A stretch of 64,000 bases of DNA from Artemisia argyi. Its lineage: Eukaryota > Streptophyta > Magnoliopsida > Asterales > Asteraceae. The DNA is taken from NCBI GenBank assembly GCA_030686995.1, contig CM060703.1, positions 112,560,361 through 112,624,360 on the forward strand, in the 5' to 3' direction. Both the position numbers and the translations under genes were made by a program. Numbering within the stretch: the first letter of the stretch is position 1; the number at the start of each line of letters is the position of its first letter. Below the pieces are notes generated by a model, which worked only from the letters and a program-made list of their open reading frames with translations, was not told where the DNA came from and searched no databases. This document shows positions 34,696 through 46,163 of this stretch, piece by piece.

Positions 34696-37182
34696 CTAAG
34701 CTAGCAAAAAAAGTTCTATTCCACTCTGAGTGGAAAGATGAAGAATATAGCTCATGCTGAAGTATTCCCATGAAACAGATAAATCATGGCAAGGGAATTT
34801 CCAATGTGTATCAGTAGGATTTGGATCATATAATCTGCTGAACTCCACCCATAGCTCTTGCTCCTTTGCATCAGGTTTATACTTTGTTTTCAGCTTCTTT
34901 TGAACTAAGTCCCACAATTCATCTAGATCCATTCTGCTACATGCTCTAAGCAGATTTTCAAAGTTCTTGAATATTTCAATCTTATTGCCAACTCTTGTTA
35001 TCTTCCATGCTTTACCAAATCTGTCATAGTTGATTTCCCAATCTATGATTGAATGTCTTGCATGTAAAGGCTCAGCAAAGACAATTTGTTGAACATGGAC
35101 AACCATTTCTCTTGACTGAACAGGAGGCAAGTCTGCTTTTTCTTTCTGGGCTGCTTGATCCTTCTGATCAGCCCTTCTTCTTTTGGAAGGCCTTTCTTGT
35201 GAATCCATGAGGAAACTGGTTTTGTTTCTTCTGTAAGCCTCTAATTATAGAAGCTTCAATTCATCAAATGATTTATTTTTGAGTTGATGATCCTTCATGC
35301 TCATTTTTCTTTTCAGATATAGCTTGAAGAAATGCTTCTGATCTGCCTCAGAATGAGGCATTTTAAACCCTTTCTTCTTATTCTTCTGGATCTGCTGATA
35401 TACATCATCCAATGCCTTTTGATTGAATTTCTTAGTGATGAAATCATTAAGCTTGATTGTCATTTCATCTGAGCTAAGAGACTCATCACACACAAGAGTA
35501 TAAGCTTCACCCCTTACAATTGGGTCAATGGAAATGATATATTGCAGCTGAGCATCAAATTTTTCTTGTACTATTCTTGTCTCTTCTTCAGCCCTCATAA
35601 CCTCTTCTTCATGAAGCTGTTTGGATAACTTATCATCTACAGTCATCTGTAGTTGTTCTTTCTTCTTCATCTTTTTAGGCTTTGTTTCATCTTCAAACAT
35701 AATTTTCTTGCCCTTGTCTTTTGGTGTTGATTCTTGACTTGGAGCAGGAGATTGTTCATCAAAAACACGAAACCTCCCCTGAGGCTGTGATTCCCTTTTT
35801 CTTTTGTAGACCTTTTGAGCAGAACCTTTAAAATCCATAGCCAATAGCCTCTGAATCCCAGCAGGCTCTTGCTCTGCTTCAGCAGCCTCTTTTGAACTAA
35901 CAGGCCCTTTTTCTGCACTAGCAAGCTCTTCATCAACCACTTGAGTTCCTTCATGAAATTGAAACTGATTCTCTTCTTCACTCTTAGAACTACCCATCCT
36001 CCCCTTTTTGGAAAAGAGACCCAAACCTTCTGCATCTGAACTTGAAGAACTAGAAACAACCAACTGAGAAGATCTTTTACCCTTCAACAACTTCATCTTT
36101 AACGACAATTTCTCAACCCTCTTAACTAGCTTGGTGTTAATCTCTGTAAAGTGCTTGTTTTGCCTTTCAAGTGTAGTTTCCAAGAGCTGCACTTGCTCCT
36201 TTAGTTCCTTTACAGTATGAGAATCTAGACTTTGATGTGGAGGAGAGTGGGGTGGTGATTTATGATGTGATGATGATGGTGATGTTGCATATGGTATTTG
36301 TGATGGTTGATGAGATGGTGATGGTGGTGTGACTAATGGTACTGGTGATGGTGGTGTGACTGATGGTACTGGTGATGGTGGTGTTACTGATGGTACTGGT
36401 GATAGGTTTGGTGATGAATGATCAGATGATGTAGATGGTTGTGGTAACATCTCCTCAAAAATTGGTACTTCTTCTCCATGAAAACCAATTTTCATGTTTA
36501 AAAACACCTTGTGGGTAAGTTTTGGAGTTTTAAAAGGTTTGTTTGGGGGAAGTAATAAATGTTTGGATTTGTTGATGATGCATTGAATAAACCTGGGGTA
36601 CATCAAAAACTTTGTTTCACTATCCACATTTTTAACCAATCCTTCAACAATATATTTTGAAAAGTTGAATTTTTTGTTTATTGCCAAGCAAATGAGAGCT
36701 GCAGCCATGTTTCCACTAAACTGCTCCCATGAGGTTTTCTTTTGTCTTAAACAATGAAGGATGGTATGGATCAAAAATCTCCATTGAGGGGTAAAATGCT
36801 TTTTAAGAAATGTGAGCTTAGTAGAAGTCACATTATACCCCATTTTTGTCAAATTTTCAAAGATTTTAGTATCAGGAAATTGACTAATACCATCTGAATC
36901 ATACAAATGAAGATGTCTTCGAATGGATGATGCGGTAAGAGTCAGGGTTCTGCCATCCACTTTGGCTTTTAACTCTTGAATCCCATTCCTAAGAGTTTTA
37001 ACTCTATCCGTTTGCCAAAACTGTAAAATTTGAGATTCATAAATAGTGGGAATCACAAGTAAAGCAAACCTGATGTAAGAATTGTTTAGAAAGCCCACTA
37101 TTTGATGAAAAGATTCATGTTCCTCAGACTTTTCCAAAAATGCTAACTGGTTGTGACGTTTGACAAAACTTAGATCAGCCAT
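34696..37182 (-). pseudogene. Large accessory ORF of Copia D, one in-frame stop (645 + ~180 codons)
   Basis: Two ORFs (37182-35245 and 35208-34696) lie in the same frame, separated by a single TAA at 35245-35247 and 12 open codons, so they look like one ~829-codon protein. Residues 1-235 form a globular domain (FLNNSYIRFALLVIPTIYES, HFTPQWRFLIHTILHCL, ICLAINKKFNFSKYI, FLMYPRFIQ). A Pro/Ser linker with SPVPSVTPP repeated three times follows, then a coiled coil (~330-375) and a Lys/Glu-rich part. After the stop come KRRRADQKD and a second globular stretch (DELWDLVQKKLKTKY, LWVEFSRLYDP). I recognise close relatives next to Copia polyproteins in Asteraceae assemblies, sometimes mislabelled 'synaptobrevin, longin-like'. 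It has no known function. Same strand as pol, 0.76 kb downstream of it. Confidence 0.75.
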
Positions 37183-37944
37183 GGTGAAGGTTTAGGAAAA
37201 ACTTGATTATGATGGTGGGATTTGATTGTGGTACTGGGAGAAGATGAAAGGTGAGTGTGAATTGTGATAAGGATTGATTAAAGATATTATGAGAGAATTA
37301 CTTTTGACCGACTATTGAAGACATAGATAAATAATTGAAGAGGCGGTCAAAAATATCTTTTATATGTGAAATATAATAACCATACCCTTAAATCGAGGAA
37401 AACATGAGGAGTTTACAGAAATACCCTTCAAACAACGGCTATATTTTTTAAACTGACAGACTCAACGGTTATGTAGAAGTACCATTTTACTCTACCAGTA
37501 CTAAAATTTGAACTACCAGTACCTTGTATTTTGAAAGAAAATATAACTTGGTAGTCTCTTTGAAATTTTAGTAAAAATCCCTTATAGTTTTTAGCAAACT
37601 ATCAGCTATCAACGGATTTGAGAAGTCTTTACCAATAGCCATTTGATTTTGGACTAGCCAGCTCTTAAGTTTGTAAAACTTGGTGAACTAATTACCATCT
37701 CCACATCATGATTTTTGTTATCAATCTTGAGTAACCTGAAATTTGTTAGTTGTAGACCAAAAGAACAGAGTGCAGAGCACTTGTTTTATAGCATTGTCAC
37801 CATTTTAAGCATCAAGATAAACAAAAACAGAGCGAACTTTATACTAGCAGTACCAATTATGAATTGACAGTACCTTATGACTAACTAGCAGTACCATGTT
37901 TAAAGGCCAGAACTTATTATTTTATGTACAAAAACACATGTTTT
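37183..37944 (-). other. Spacer between Copia D pol and accessory ORF
   Basis: No ORF. It contains CAGTACC motifs at 37511-37525, 37843-37855, 37864-37876 and 37883-37896. A minus-strand CTATAAAACA near 37774-37783 could be a TATA box for separate transcription of the accessory ORF; a spliced subgenomic RNA is the other possibility. Confidence 0.45.
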
Positions 37945-39426
37945 TCAAAGATTTATCATACCAATACCTGCTACCAGGTATTTAAATCTACCTAAATCAA
38001 AAGCTTTGGTGAGAAGGTCTGCAAAATTCTTTTCAGAATCAATTTTGACAACCTGTATTAACCTTTTCTCATTGCAATCTCTTATGAAATGGTGTCTGAT
38101 TTCAATGTGTTTTGTTTTTGAATGTTGAACTGGATTTTTAATGATACAAATAGTACTGCTATTGTCAATGTAAAAAATGGTGTTAAGAAAATTGTACCCA
38201 TAGTCAAGCAATTGATTTTGAATCCAAAGTACTTGGCCACAACAACTTGCACTTGCAACGTATTCTGCTTCAGTTGTAGAATTGGCCACCATTGTTTGCT
38301 TCTTGTATTGCCATGATATGAGTCTGCAGCCAAGAAATTGACATCCACCAGTTGTGGATTTTCTGTCTAGGGTTGCACCAGCATAGTCACTATCAGAATA
38401 AGCCATCAATTCAAAAGATGATTCCCTTGGATACCATAGACCCAACCTAGGTTGACCCTTGAGGTATCTAAAGATCCATTTGACTGCTGTGAGATGAGAA
38501 ACTTTTGGATTTACTTGAAGCCTTGCACATACACACACTGGGAACATGATATCTGGTCTTGATGATGTAAGGTGCATCAAGGATCCAGTCATTGATCTGT
38601 AATTGTGCACATCAACATCTTCACCCTCAGCATCTTTGAGTAACCCCTTTTCTGAATCCATTGGTGTACTTGCAACCTTTGAATCTGTAAACTGAAACTT
38701 CCTTAGGATCTCTGCTACATACTTATCTTGGCTTATAAATATGCCTTCATTTGATTGTTTCACCTGGAGACCCAGAAAGAAAGTAAGTTCCCCCATGGAA
38801 CTCATTTCAAACTTACTATGCATAAGTTTTTCAAACTCCACACACAACTCCTGGTTTGTGGATCCAAAGATAATGTCATCAACATAAATCTGCACCCGCA
38901 AGACGTCTTTCTTGGTTCTTTTGATGAACAAAGTTGGATCAATCTTGCCTCTTTGAAATCCATTTTCCAATAAATAGAAAGCCAATGTTTCATACCATGC
39001 CCTAGGAGCTTGGTGTAGACCATAAAGAGCCTTGGTAACCCTGTACACCTTGTCTGGATATTCTGCATCAATGAAGCCTAGAGGTTGAGAAACATACACC
39101 TCTTCTTCAATAGTACCATATAAAAAGGCACTATTGACATCCATTTGGTAAACAGTGAAGCCTATGAAAGAAGCATAGGCCAAGAATAGCCTAATTGCTT
39201 CAATTCTTGCAACAGGAGCAAAAACTTCTTCATAATCCAATCCTTCTTCTTGAGTATACCCTTGGGCCACCAATCTTGCTTTGTTTCTGATCACTATTCC
39301 CTTTTCATCTTTCTTATTCCTGAATACCCATTTGGTTCCAATTGCCCTGTAACCTTTGGGCAAATCAACCAGTATCGAAACCTTCTGAAGTTTGAATTGA
39401 AGAAACTCTTCTTGCGTTGCTTCAAC
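37945..39426 (-). pseudogene. Copia D reverse transcriptase-RNase H
   Basis: Well-preserved C-terminal half of pol. [67 protein letters not shown] and the catalytic [11 protein letters not shown]. RNase [44 protein letters not shown], then [20 protein letters not shown] and the natural end at 37945. The frame continues upstream to an in-frame TAG at 39427-39429, where relatives have a Trp codon (TGG), so one G-to-A change explains it. Otherwise intact. Confidence 0.92.
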
Positions 39427-40311
39427 CTAACTTGAATCATCTAAGGCCTTTGTAATGGTTTTGGGTTCAACCTGTGAGAGAAAACATGAAAACAGGCATA
39501 TGTTGGCAACTTCATGGTTCTTTTCTTCATAGACAGCTAAGATAAACCCTTCTTGGTCTGAAGATAAGACTTGAGTTCTTGTTTTAACACCAGAATCAAT
39601 GCTGCCAATCACATTATCAATGGAGTGATCTTTGAGAATTCTTGTGTTGTGTGTTGTAGGAACATCATAGGTAAGTGGAAGATTGCCAATCCCTACATCT
39701 TCTGGTAAGGAATCATCTGATAGAACATTTAATGGTTCAGAAGGACCAACTTGTGAACTAGCAGTACCACATGGTGAACTGGCAGTACCATTTGGTGAAC
39801 TGGCAGTACCATTTTCATCTGCAGTAATTTCTTGATTCCCTTGACCTTGAGTTCCATGATCATCTTCAACACCTTCATTTGTTGTATTAGAAGGCTCTCC
39901 ATGACTTGAAGATAAATCCAATCCTTTCCAAATTGGCATCAAGATGTAATCTTGATCTTCAGTTGTTTCAATATTGTCTTCAAAACCTGCATTATCATTA
40001 GTATTTGTACCTGTGACAGGCACATAATTCATAGATTCTGAAAGCTTATCAATGTCAAAATACCAATCTAGTCCAATGCCTACAACATTAGGTAGTTTCT
40101 CTTGAAACTCTATGTGCAGATTTTCTTCCATTAGCCTAGTGCAACTATTATACACCCTATAGGCCTTACTTTGAAAAGAATACCCTATCATGTAGCCTTC
40201 ATCAGCTTTTCCTTCAAACTTTCCTAGATGATCTTTGGTATTGAGAATAGTGACATGACATCCAAAAGGTCTCATAAAACTTAGAGATGGTGTTCTACCA
40301 AATAAAAGTTC
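39427..40311 (-). pseudogene. Copia D integrase C-terminus and variable linker
   Basis: Begins with MRPFGCHVTILNTKDHLGKF and ADEGYMIGYSFQSKAYRVYN, the conserved end of Copia integrase, followed by an acidic linker. The linker holds a 21-bp repeat x3 (39756-39818) encoding NGTASSP-like units. Bounded by TAG 39427-39429 and TAA 40312-40314. Confidence 0.85.
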
Positions 40312-41481
40312 TTAAGGAGTCTTTCTATGAGGTTTAGTCACAAGAACCCTGTTCTGCACATAACAAGCAGTACCTACAGCTTCAGCCCAAAATGAAATAG
40401 GCATCTTAGAGTCTACTAACATTGTTCTAGCAGCCTCTATAAGAGTTCTATTTTTCCTTTCTGCTACTCCATTTTGCTGTGGGGTTCTAGCTACACTATA
40501 TTCTTTTTTTATTCCTTTTTCTTTGCATAATTCATCCATAATTCTATTCTTGAATTCTGTCCCATTGTCACATCTAATTACTTTCACTTTCTTATCAGTT
40601 TGGTTTTCTATCCCAGTTATATAGGACTTAAGGATCTCACTAGTTTCATCCTTAGTTCTCAAAAAGAAAACCCAAGAAAATCTGTTGTAACCATCAGTAA
40701 CTACAAGACAATATTTTTTACCATTCAAGCTATTCACAGATGTAGGACCAAAGAGGTCCATATGAAGCATGTATAAATCTTGAGAAATTGAGTTATGGGT
40801 CTTGGGCTTACAAGAAGCTCTATGTTGTTTGCCTTTTAGACAATCAACACAGGTTTGGTCATTTTGAAAAATCTTTTTGGGTAAACCTCTAACCAAATCA
40901 TATTTTGCAATTGTATTGATTGTTTTAAAGTTTACATGACCAAGCCTTCTATGCCAAAGCATAGATTCATCCAATGAGGCTTTTGCTACTAGACAGATTA
41001 AACTCTCTTTAGGAACAATGTTCTTTAAATCAACAATGTACATATTGTTCTTTCTTGGGATTTTAAGAAGAATCTGACTTTCATCAGGAATTTTAAAATC
41101 AGGAGAAAGAACAATGCATTCAGTGTCAGTAAAAAGAACATTGTTCTTTGTGTCACACATTTGTGAGACACTTAGGAGATTAAACTGAAGTTCTTTCACA
41201 AAGTACACATTTTCAAAATCTAATTTACTGGTTTTAATTGTACCTTTACCAGTAATCTTTCCTTTCATTCCTCCCCCAAAGGTAACATATCCTCCATCAA
41301 ATGATTTGAAGTCTGTGAGGTAAGACATGTTGCCTGTCATGTACCTTGAACATCCACTATCTACATATCCTTGATCAGCCATATCATTTGAATGTTCCTG
41401 CACATATATACACATATTAGTTTCCTTGGGGTACCCAAGCCATGACTGACTTGGGTTTTCCTCGTGCATCAATGTAATCAA
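40312..41481 (-). pseudogene. Copia D protease and integrase
   Basis: Protease motif YVDSGCSRYMTG. Integrase zinc domain LWHRRLGHVNFKTIN ... CVDCLKGKQH. Catalytic residues: D in HMDLFGPTSVNS, D in IRCDNGTEFKN, E in NGVAERKNRTLIEAAR. It ends at TAA 40312-40314, inside KPHxKTP(Y)ELL, a Tyr codon in relatives. It overlaps the end of gag in a different frame, as in related Copia elements where gag ends in SVMAWVP and pol follows by frameshift. Confidence 0.92.
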
Positions 41482-42339
41482 ACCTCTTTAGGACTGTTGA
41501 TGCACCTTTTGATTGGAGTGGTCTCCAAATCCAACATGCTAAGGACTTAACAACATTTTCATTCTTAACACATTTTGTGGTTTTTCGTCTGACAGTACCA
41601 AATTTGGCAGTACCATTTGGTCTAGCAGGACCTTTTGGTTTTGGTCTCCAATCTTGTGTTTTAACCACATAATTCCTTTCAATGAGACTTTTCACAACTC
41701 TTGGTGTATGTTTGAAAATGTTACTTGCACCCTTAGTAGTGGATTTTGGGTAAACAGGCTCATTTGGTCTAACATTATGATTGACTTTTGGTGTGTTAGA
41801 TTTCACAAAACCTTTTCTGGGGTTTGTTTTAGACCTTGATGTACTCCTAGAAACCCAATTGTTACAATAAGCATGAGTATGATTAAAACTACCACAGTAA
41901 TAGCATGCCTTATTGTACATAACAAAATTATCACCAAGTTGGTGTGACTTAAGATTGTTCCAATTTCTCTGACTACCTCTAGGTTTGCTATTACATTTAG
42001 CACAACATTCAACTATTTTCAGAACAGCTTTAGCCTTTGTCATACTATCTATACTTTTAGGACTGGTTGGTCCTACTTTGTTTCCTTTCTTTGAAGCAGT
42101 CTCTTTTTCATTCTCATCAGATGTCCAATCTTCAATAGATGGATCATCTGAGCTCTTATCAGTGAGCACCTTTTCTTTAGAGAGTGAAGTATCACTTGCA
42201 CTCTCAAAAGGTTCACTATTTTCTACAAGTTTTACACTTTCTAGTGGTTTATGAGTGAGTTCATGTAAACCTAATTCAGCAAGATCTATAACTGGGGGAC
42301 AGGGAATTCCTCTGTAAGGAGGTGGACAAGTATTGTATC
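41417..42339 (-). pseudogene. Copia D gag, 5' truncated
   Basis: Real gag residues run from PPVIDLAELGLHELTHK to the stop at 41417 (GKPKSVMAWVPQGN). An acidic region is followed by a zinc knuckle CYYCGSFNHTHAYC, which binds RNA, and a basic tail with PARPNGTAKFGTV. Codons to the right of ~42339 come from the LTR of element C, not gag, so the N-terminus, leader, PBS and 5' LTR of D are lost. Confidence 0.85.
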
Positions 42340-42830
42340 TGATGACGTATAGTCTATATTTGGGCCACGAGTCCAAATAATATATACTACTAGCGCCTAA
42401 GTCCACCACAAGTGGGCTGCCATGACAATGGTTTGGGCCGCAGTATTGTTAGCTTGGGCCCACGGGGCCCAAAGCCCAACTAAACCCACCGGGAACATGA
42501 TAAGGATTATCTATTCATAGAATAGATATCCTTTCCTTGGATAAGCACCACGAGTGCGAAGAGTAAGGAGCAAGAAACCCACGCGGTTTCAGCCCCTATA
42601 AAAGGAATGACATATTATCATTCAAAGGTACGACATACAAACCCTAACTCTTTTACGAGAACCCTAAATCGATTACTTACTCTTACGCCGGAGTCTAATC
42701 GGCGGAGACAATCCCTCGATAAGTCTAACGGTGTTGTTTTACTTTCTTAGTACGCAGGTAACAAGTGCTAAGAAGCGAATTGGTACAAGAGCAAGAGCCC
42801 AATAACCAGGTACGCCCAACTTTTGTATCA
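42340..42830 (+). repeat. 5' LTR of Tat-like Gypsy element C (491 bp)
   Basis: Tips TGATGACG ... GTATCA, same family as 3438-3902. TATA box CCTATAAAAGG at ~42595-42605. Followed by PBS and gag, so this is a 5' LTR on the plus strand. It also truncates Copia D. Confidence 0.8.
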
Positions 42831-42835
42831 ACAAG

Positions 42836-42853
42836 TGGCGCCATCCGTGGGAC
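42836..42853 (+). other. Primer binding site of element C
   Basis: TGGCGCCATCCGTGGGAC, five bases after the LTR; a Tat-type site. Confidence 0.7.
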
Positions 42854-42876
42854 CCTACTAAGAACCAATCACTAGA

Positions 42877-43041
42877 ATGACAAAACATAAGAATTCAAGT
42901 CAGCGGACTCCGCAGTTAGAAAAACGTGACCATCAGAGGAAGAATCAACAAGATTCAACCTCTAGACAGGTTGCTGGAACAACCAGCGCACCTGATCACC
43001 AAGAGGCAGGGACAACCCAACCTCTTCCAGCGGTAGTATGT
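42877..43041 (+). pseudogene. gag N-terminus of Tat-like element C, truncated
   Basis: Start MTKHKNSSQRTPQLEKRD, Gln/Ser/Thr-rich, 24 bp after the PBS. The frame formally continues to 43209, but from ~43042 (TTGGCCGGCGC) the DNA is LTR of element B and then element A. Only ~55 codons are real gag. Confidence 0.65.
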
Positions 43042-43080
43042 TGGCCGGCGCAAAAAGGAGGGAAAGGGGGGGGGGGTTGT
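43042..43080 (-). repeat. Left part of B 3' LTR remnant, fused to C gag
   Basis: TTGGCCGGCGCAAAAAGGAG plus a G run and GGTTGT matches 62870-62911 inside the B 5' LTR. The first ~2.2 kb of this LTR copy is missing: a deletion joined C gag to this point. Element A starts at 43081. Confidence 0.75.
43076..43080. repeat. Left target-site duplication of element A (GTTGT)
   Basis: Identical to 53669-53673. Removing A restores the sequence seen uninterrupted at 62907-62916 in the other B LTR. Confidence 0.9.
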
Positions 43081-46000
43081 TGTCACACCCCCAATTTACC
43101 TGACTTGCAGCGGAATGGAATACCTGGGGGTGTCTGTCATAGCACCACAGTTACAGTTACATTGAACGACCTAAAGTGTCGTTTGAAAAATACTGCATTT
43201 GATCATTGAAATAATCCAGAGTTTACAAAATGAGGTCCCCAAAATGTGTTGCATGTTTATGAAAAACAAATCATACTAGATCAAACGTTTACATAAGTGC
43301 ATGAAATAATGATGAGACGCGTCGACTCCGCGACTCCATGAAGGTCCAAATGCATGCCACATGAGCTACCTTAATAACCTGAAATACATTGCTAAAACGT
43401 CAACACGAATGTTGGTGAATTCCATAGGTTTGTAAAATGTAATGATGTACGGCCACCACAAGTAAAAGTGCAAGATAAAAATCTCATGAAAATTGTACAA
43501 TAGCCTTAAGCTCATGACACCGAAGCTATGACTGATGAAACTAAGCCCCTCCTGAATGTTCTGCCGAAACACTCAAATGTAAAAGACATGACATGCATCC
43601 GCTTACTGTTGGTAATCACTACCACGGATGGAGGCGTCACCCTCGATAGATCTATCCACTCACTCTCGCTTAACGGTAAATTAACGGTTCATGATGTTAC
43701 AGGGGACTTATCACATGGCATGGTAACTTAAGCAATGTACATGTTTGAATACTTGGGCTCGTACTAAAATGATTGATGCAATGTATTCCCCCCGTGGGAT
43801 TTGAAAACAATCAAAAATGTTGAATTGAAAACGGGGCTATGAAAACTCACCTTAACTGATGAAACTGTGATGAAATGAAATGAACACCAATGAACAATTA
43901 GCTGCCGCAACCCAATATGATGGTACCATGAACATGTAATGAACTGAAAGACAAGGCGCGCACACTAGCCGCAACCTAATATGAATGATGAACGATCTAC
44001 TTTAGATCATGAAATGATGTTATGAATGTCCATGCACATGTTTCCTATACCACTCTACTCTTTGAAAAACACTTGTTGTTATCAAAAGTATATAATCCAA
44101 GAATTTGGAAAAATATTGCTATTAGAAAATAAAATAAGCTAGTTGTAATATATATATACTTATATATATATCGTATGTTTCCATGTTAGTGTTGAAATCC
44201 TCGGGTTGTAATCCTTGAAATATCGCCTTGAAATGATGAAAATATACTTGTAATAACTAATACTTCATTAGTTATAAAATTTGGTAATTAATATAATTTC
44301 TAGCTTATAAAAGTACTTCGTAGTTTTTGTGCCAATTTTTATTAAAAACTGTCAAATAAAAATGGGTTTAGCCGATATTCAAACGTGAATATATTTGTCG
44401 TTACTTGTCCGTTTTACTTGTTCTTTATGTCCACGGTTACGTCTTAGTATGTAGTAATATATTTTGGAAAGCTCGGCTCCTCCGGGTTACATCTAAAGTC
44501 TCTTTTTGTCCAATGAAAAACGTCCAACAGCAAACATTTTTCAGAAAAATACTTTTCGTCAACAATCTTGCAAAAATCATAACTTCTTCGTTATAAACTC
44601 TTTTTAATCCGTTCTTTCGCCTACGGATTCGTTTTTGAAAGTATTTTCTAAAAATTTTGCCAAAGTTCCCTTGGTGTTTACTGATTTTCCAGGTTTTCAT
44701 AAAATGGAACAGCATGTCTAAAACATGTTCCAAACCAAGTTTTCAAGGTTTATAACTAATTTCTAACATCACCAAACCTCTTGTAATCACCACATAGCTA
44801 ATCTAATCCTACCATACACCTTCTTAGGGTGCCATGGGCTCCTAACCAAGTTATTATAGCAAGGGGATTCATAAATAAAAAGTTAGGGTTTGTATGTTCC
44901 ATTTTTGACAAAATAAATGGTGGTATAGCTAGTTGTACATGGTTTTTAGCATGAAACTCATGAAATACATGTAAATATAAGATGATTCATGTAAAAATAA
45001 AGTTGATAACTTACTTGATAAAATGAGATGATTAGATGACTAGAAACCTTGGATTACTTGTGTATTTCTTGATTGATTCTTGATTAGGCAAGTATAAGGA
45101 ACAACTTTGGTGCTTTAACTTTTGGAAAAAGATCACTTGATCATGGATTATGGTGAAGTCGTGGGTTTGCAAGAGAGGAAGGAGATGAGATGAAGTTTTT
45201 GATCTAAAAGTGTGAGAAATGATTTTGGTTTTTGGTTAAAGTAAGTAATTTAGAGGTTTATTAGTTTAATACTAGGAAATTAATGCTTGAGGTTAAGGGG
45301 TGTTCATGTGGCCGGTTATGGTGAGCCAAGGGGGGGGGGGGGGGGTAGGGGTACTTGGTATTTATTTAGGAAATTAGTGTAACGTTAAGTGTTATTACGT
45401 GTTATTCGTTAAAATCGGGTATCGGGTTTAATAGAAATAAATGTTCACGAAGTTTACCGGGATGAAATAAAGTCATAATAATGATAAAAATATATTAAAA
45501 ATATGTTGGGTACATTTACTGAGTGATCGGGTGATTATTGTTTAGTTTTCACGAAAACCGTCGTTATATTCATAAGCGTACGTTATAAATAAAATAAATT
45601 TCCAAAATACTGGGTAACTGAATGTTATAACTTTTATGATGTTAAAATGGATATAAAAATATGTCGGGACCATTGTGGGAATATTTAGATATATTCGTCG
45701 TGTATAAACCGGGTGTTAACGTTTACTATAATTACTTATGCGTAAAAACGTTAAATGTATCAAATATATAAATTTGAAAATCCTAAGAGTGGTATAACAT
45801 GTAAATGACCTACTGATGATATGCAGACTATCCCCAGTCCGTATGAAATGTTATTACTGATAATGCATGAATTCGCACCTGAACCAATACGGTTACGCGA
45901 ATTTGAATACCCGTAAACTAAATTTACGATGAAACGTGTAATGCACGTCAATGATGAAATCTTTTCCCGAAATGAATAGTGTTCCGTGAATAGTAAAATT

Positions 46001-46149
46001 TTTGAATGCTTCTCTGAATGTCAAACTGACACCAAAAATGATGAATAGTAAACTGATGAATAGTGTTTTGATGAATAGTGTTTGATGAATAGTGTTTTTC
46101 CAAAGTTCGGGAAATGACCTGAAATGATCTGAAATGGTGAGTTGTGACA
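43081..46149 (-). repeat. 3' LTR of element A (3,069 bp)
   Basis: Near-identical to 50618-53668. Notable blocks: a long G tract (~45328-45347), a GAATTCGC/GCGAATT hairpin (45869-45903) and TGAATAGTG repeats near 46000-46090. ORFs inside are chance and occur in both copies. Confidence 0.9.
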
Positions 46150-46163
46150 GTCTTCCCCTCTAA
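46150..46163 (-). other. Polypurine tract of element A
   Basis: On the minus strand AGAGGGGAAGAC directly precedes the LTR tip TGTCACAAC. Confidence 0.7.

Noticed and set aside
34696..37182. Longin/synaptobrevin host gene
   Set aside because: That label exists for relatives in some assemblies, but I see no longin or SNARE motif; position and strand tie it to Copia D.
42340..42409. N-terminal Met and first codons of the Copia D gag ORF
   Set aside because: These codons come from the LTR of element C; the junction is at 42339/42340.
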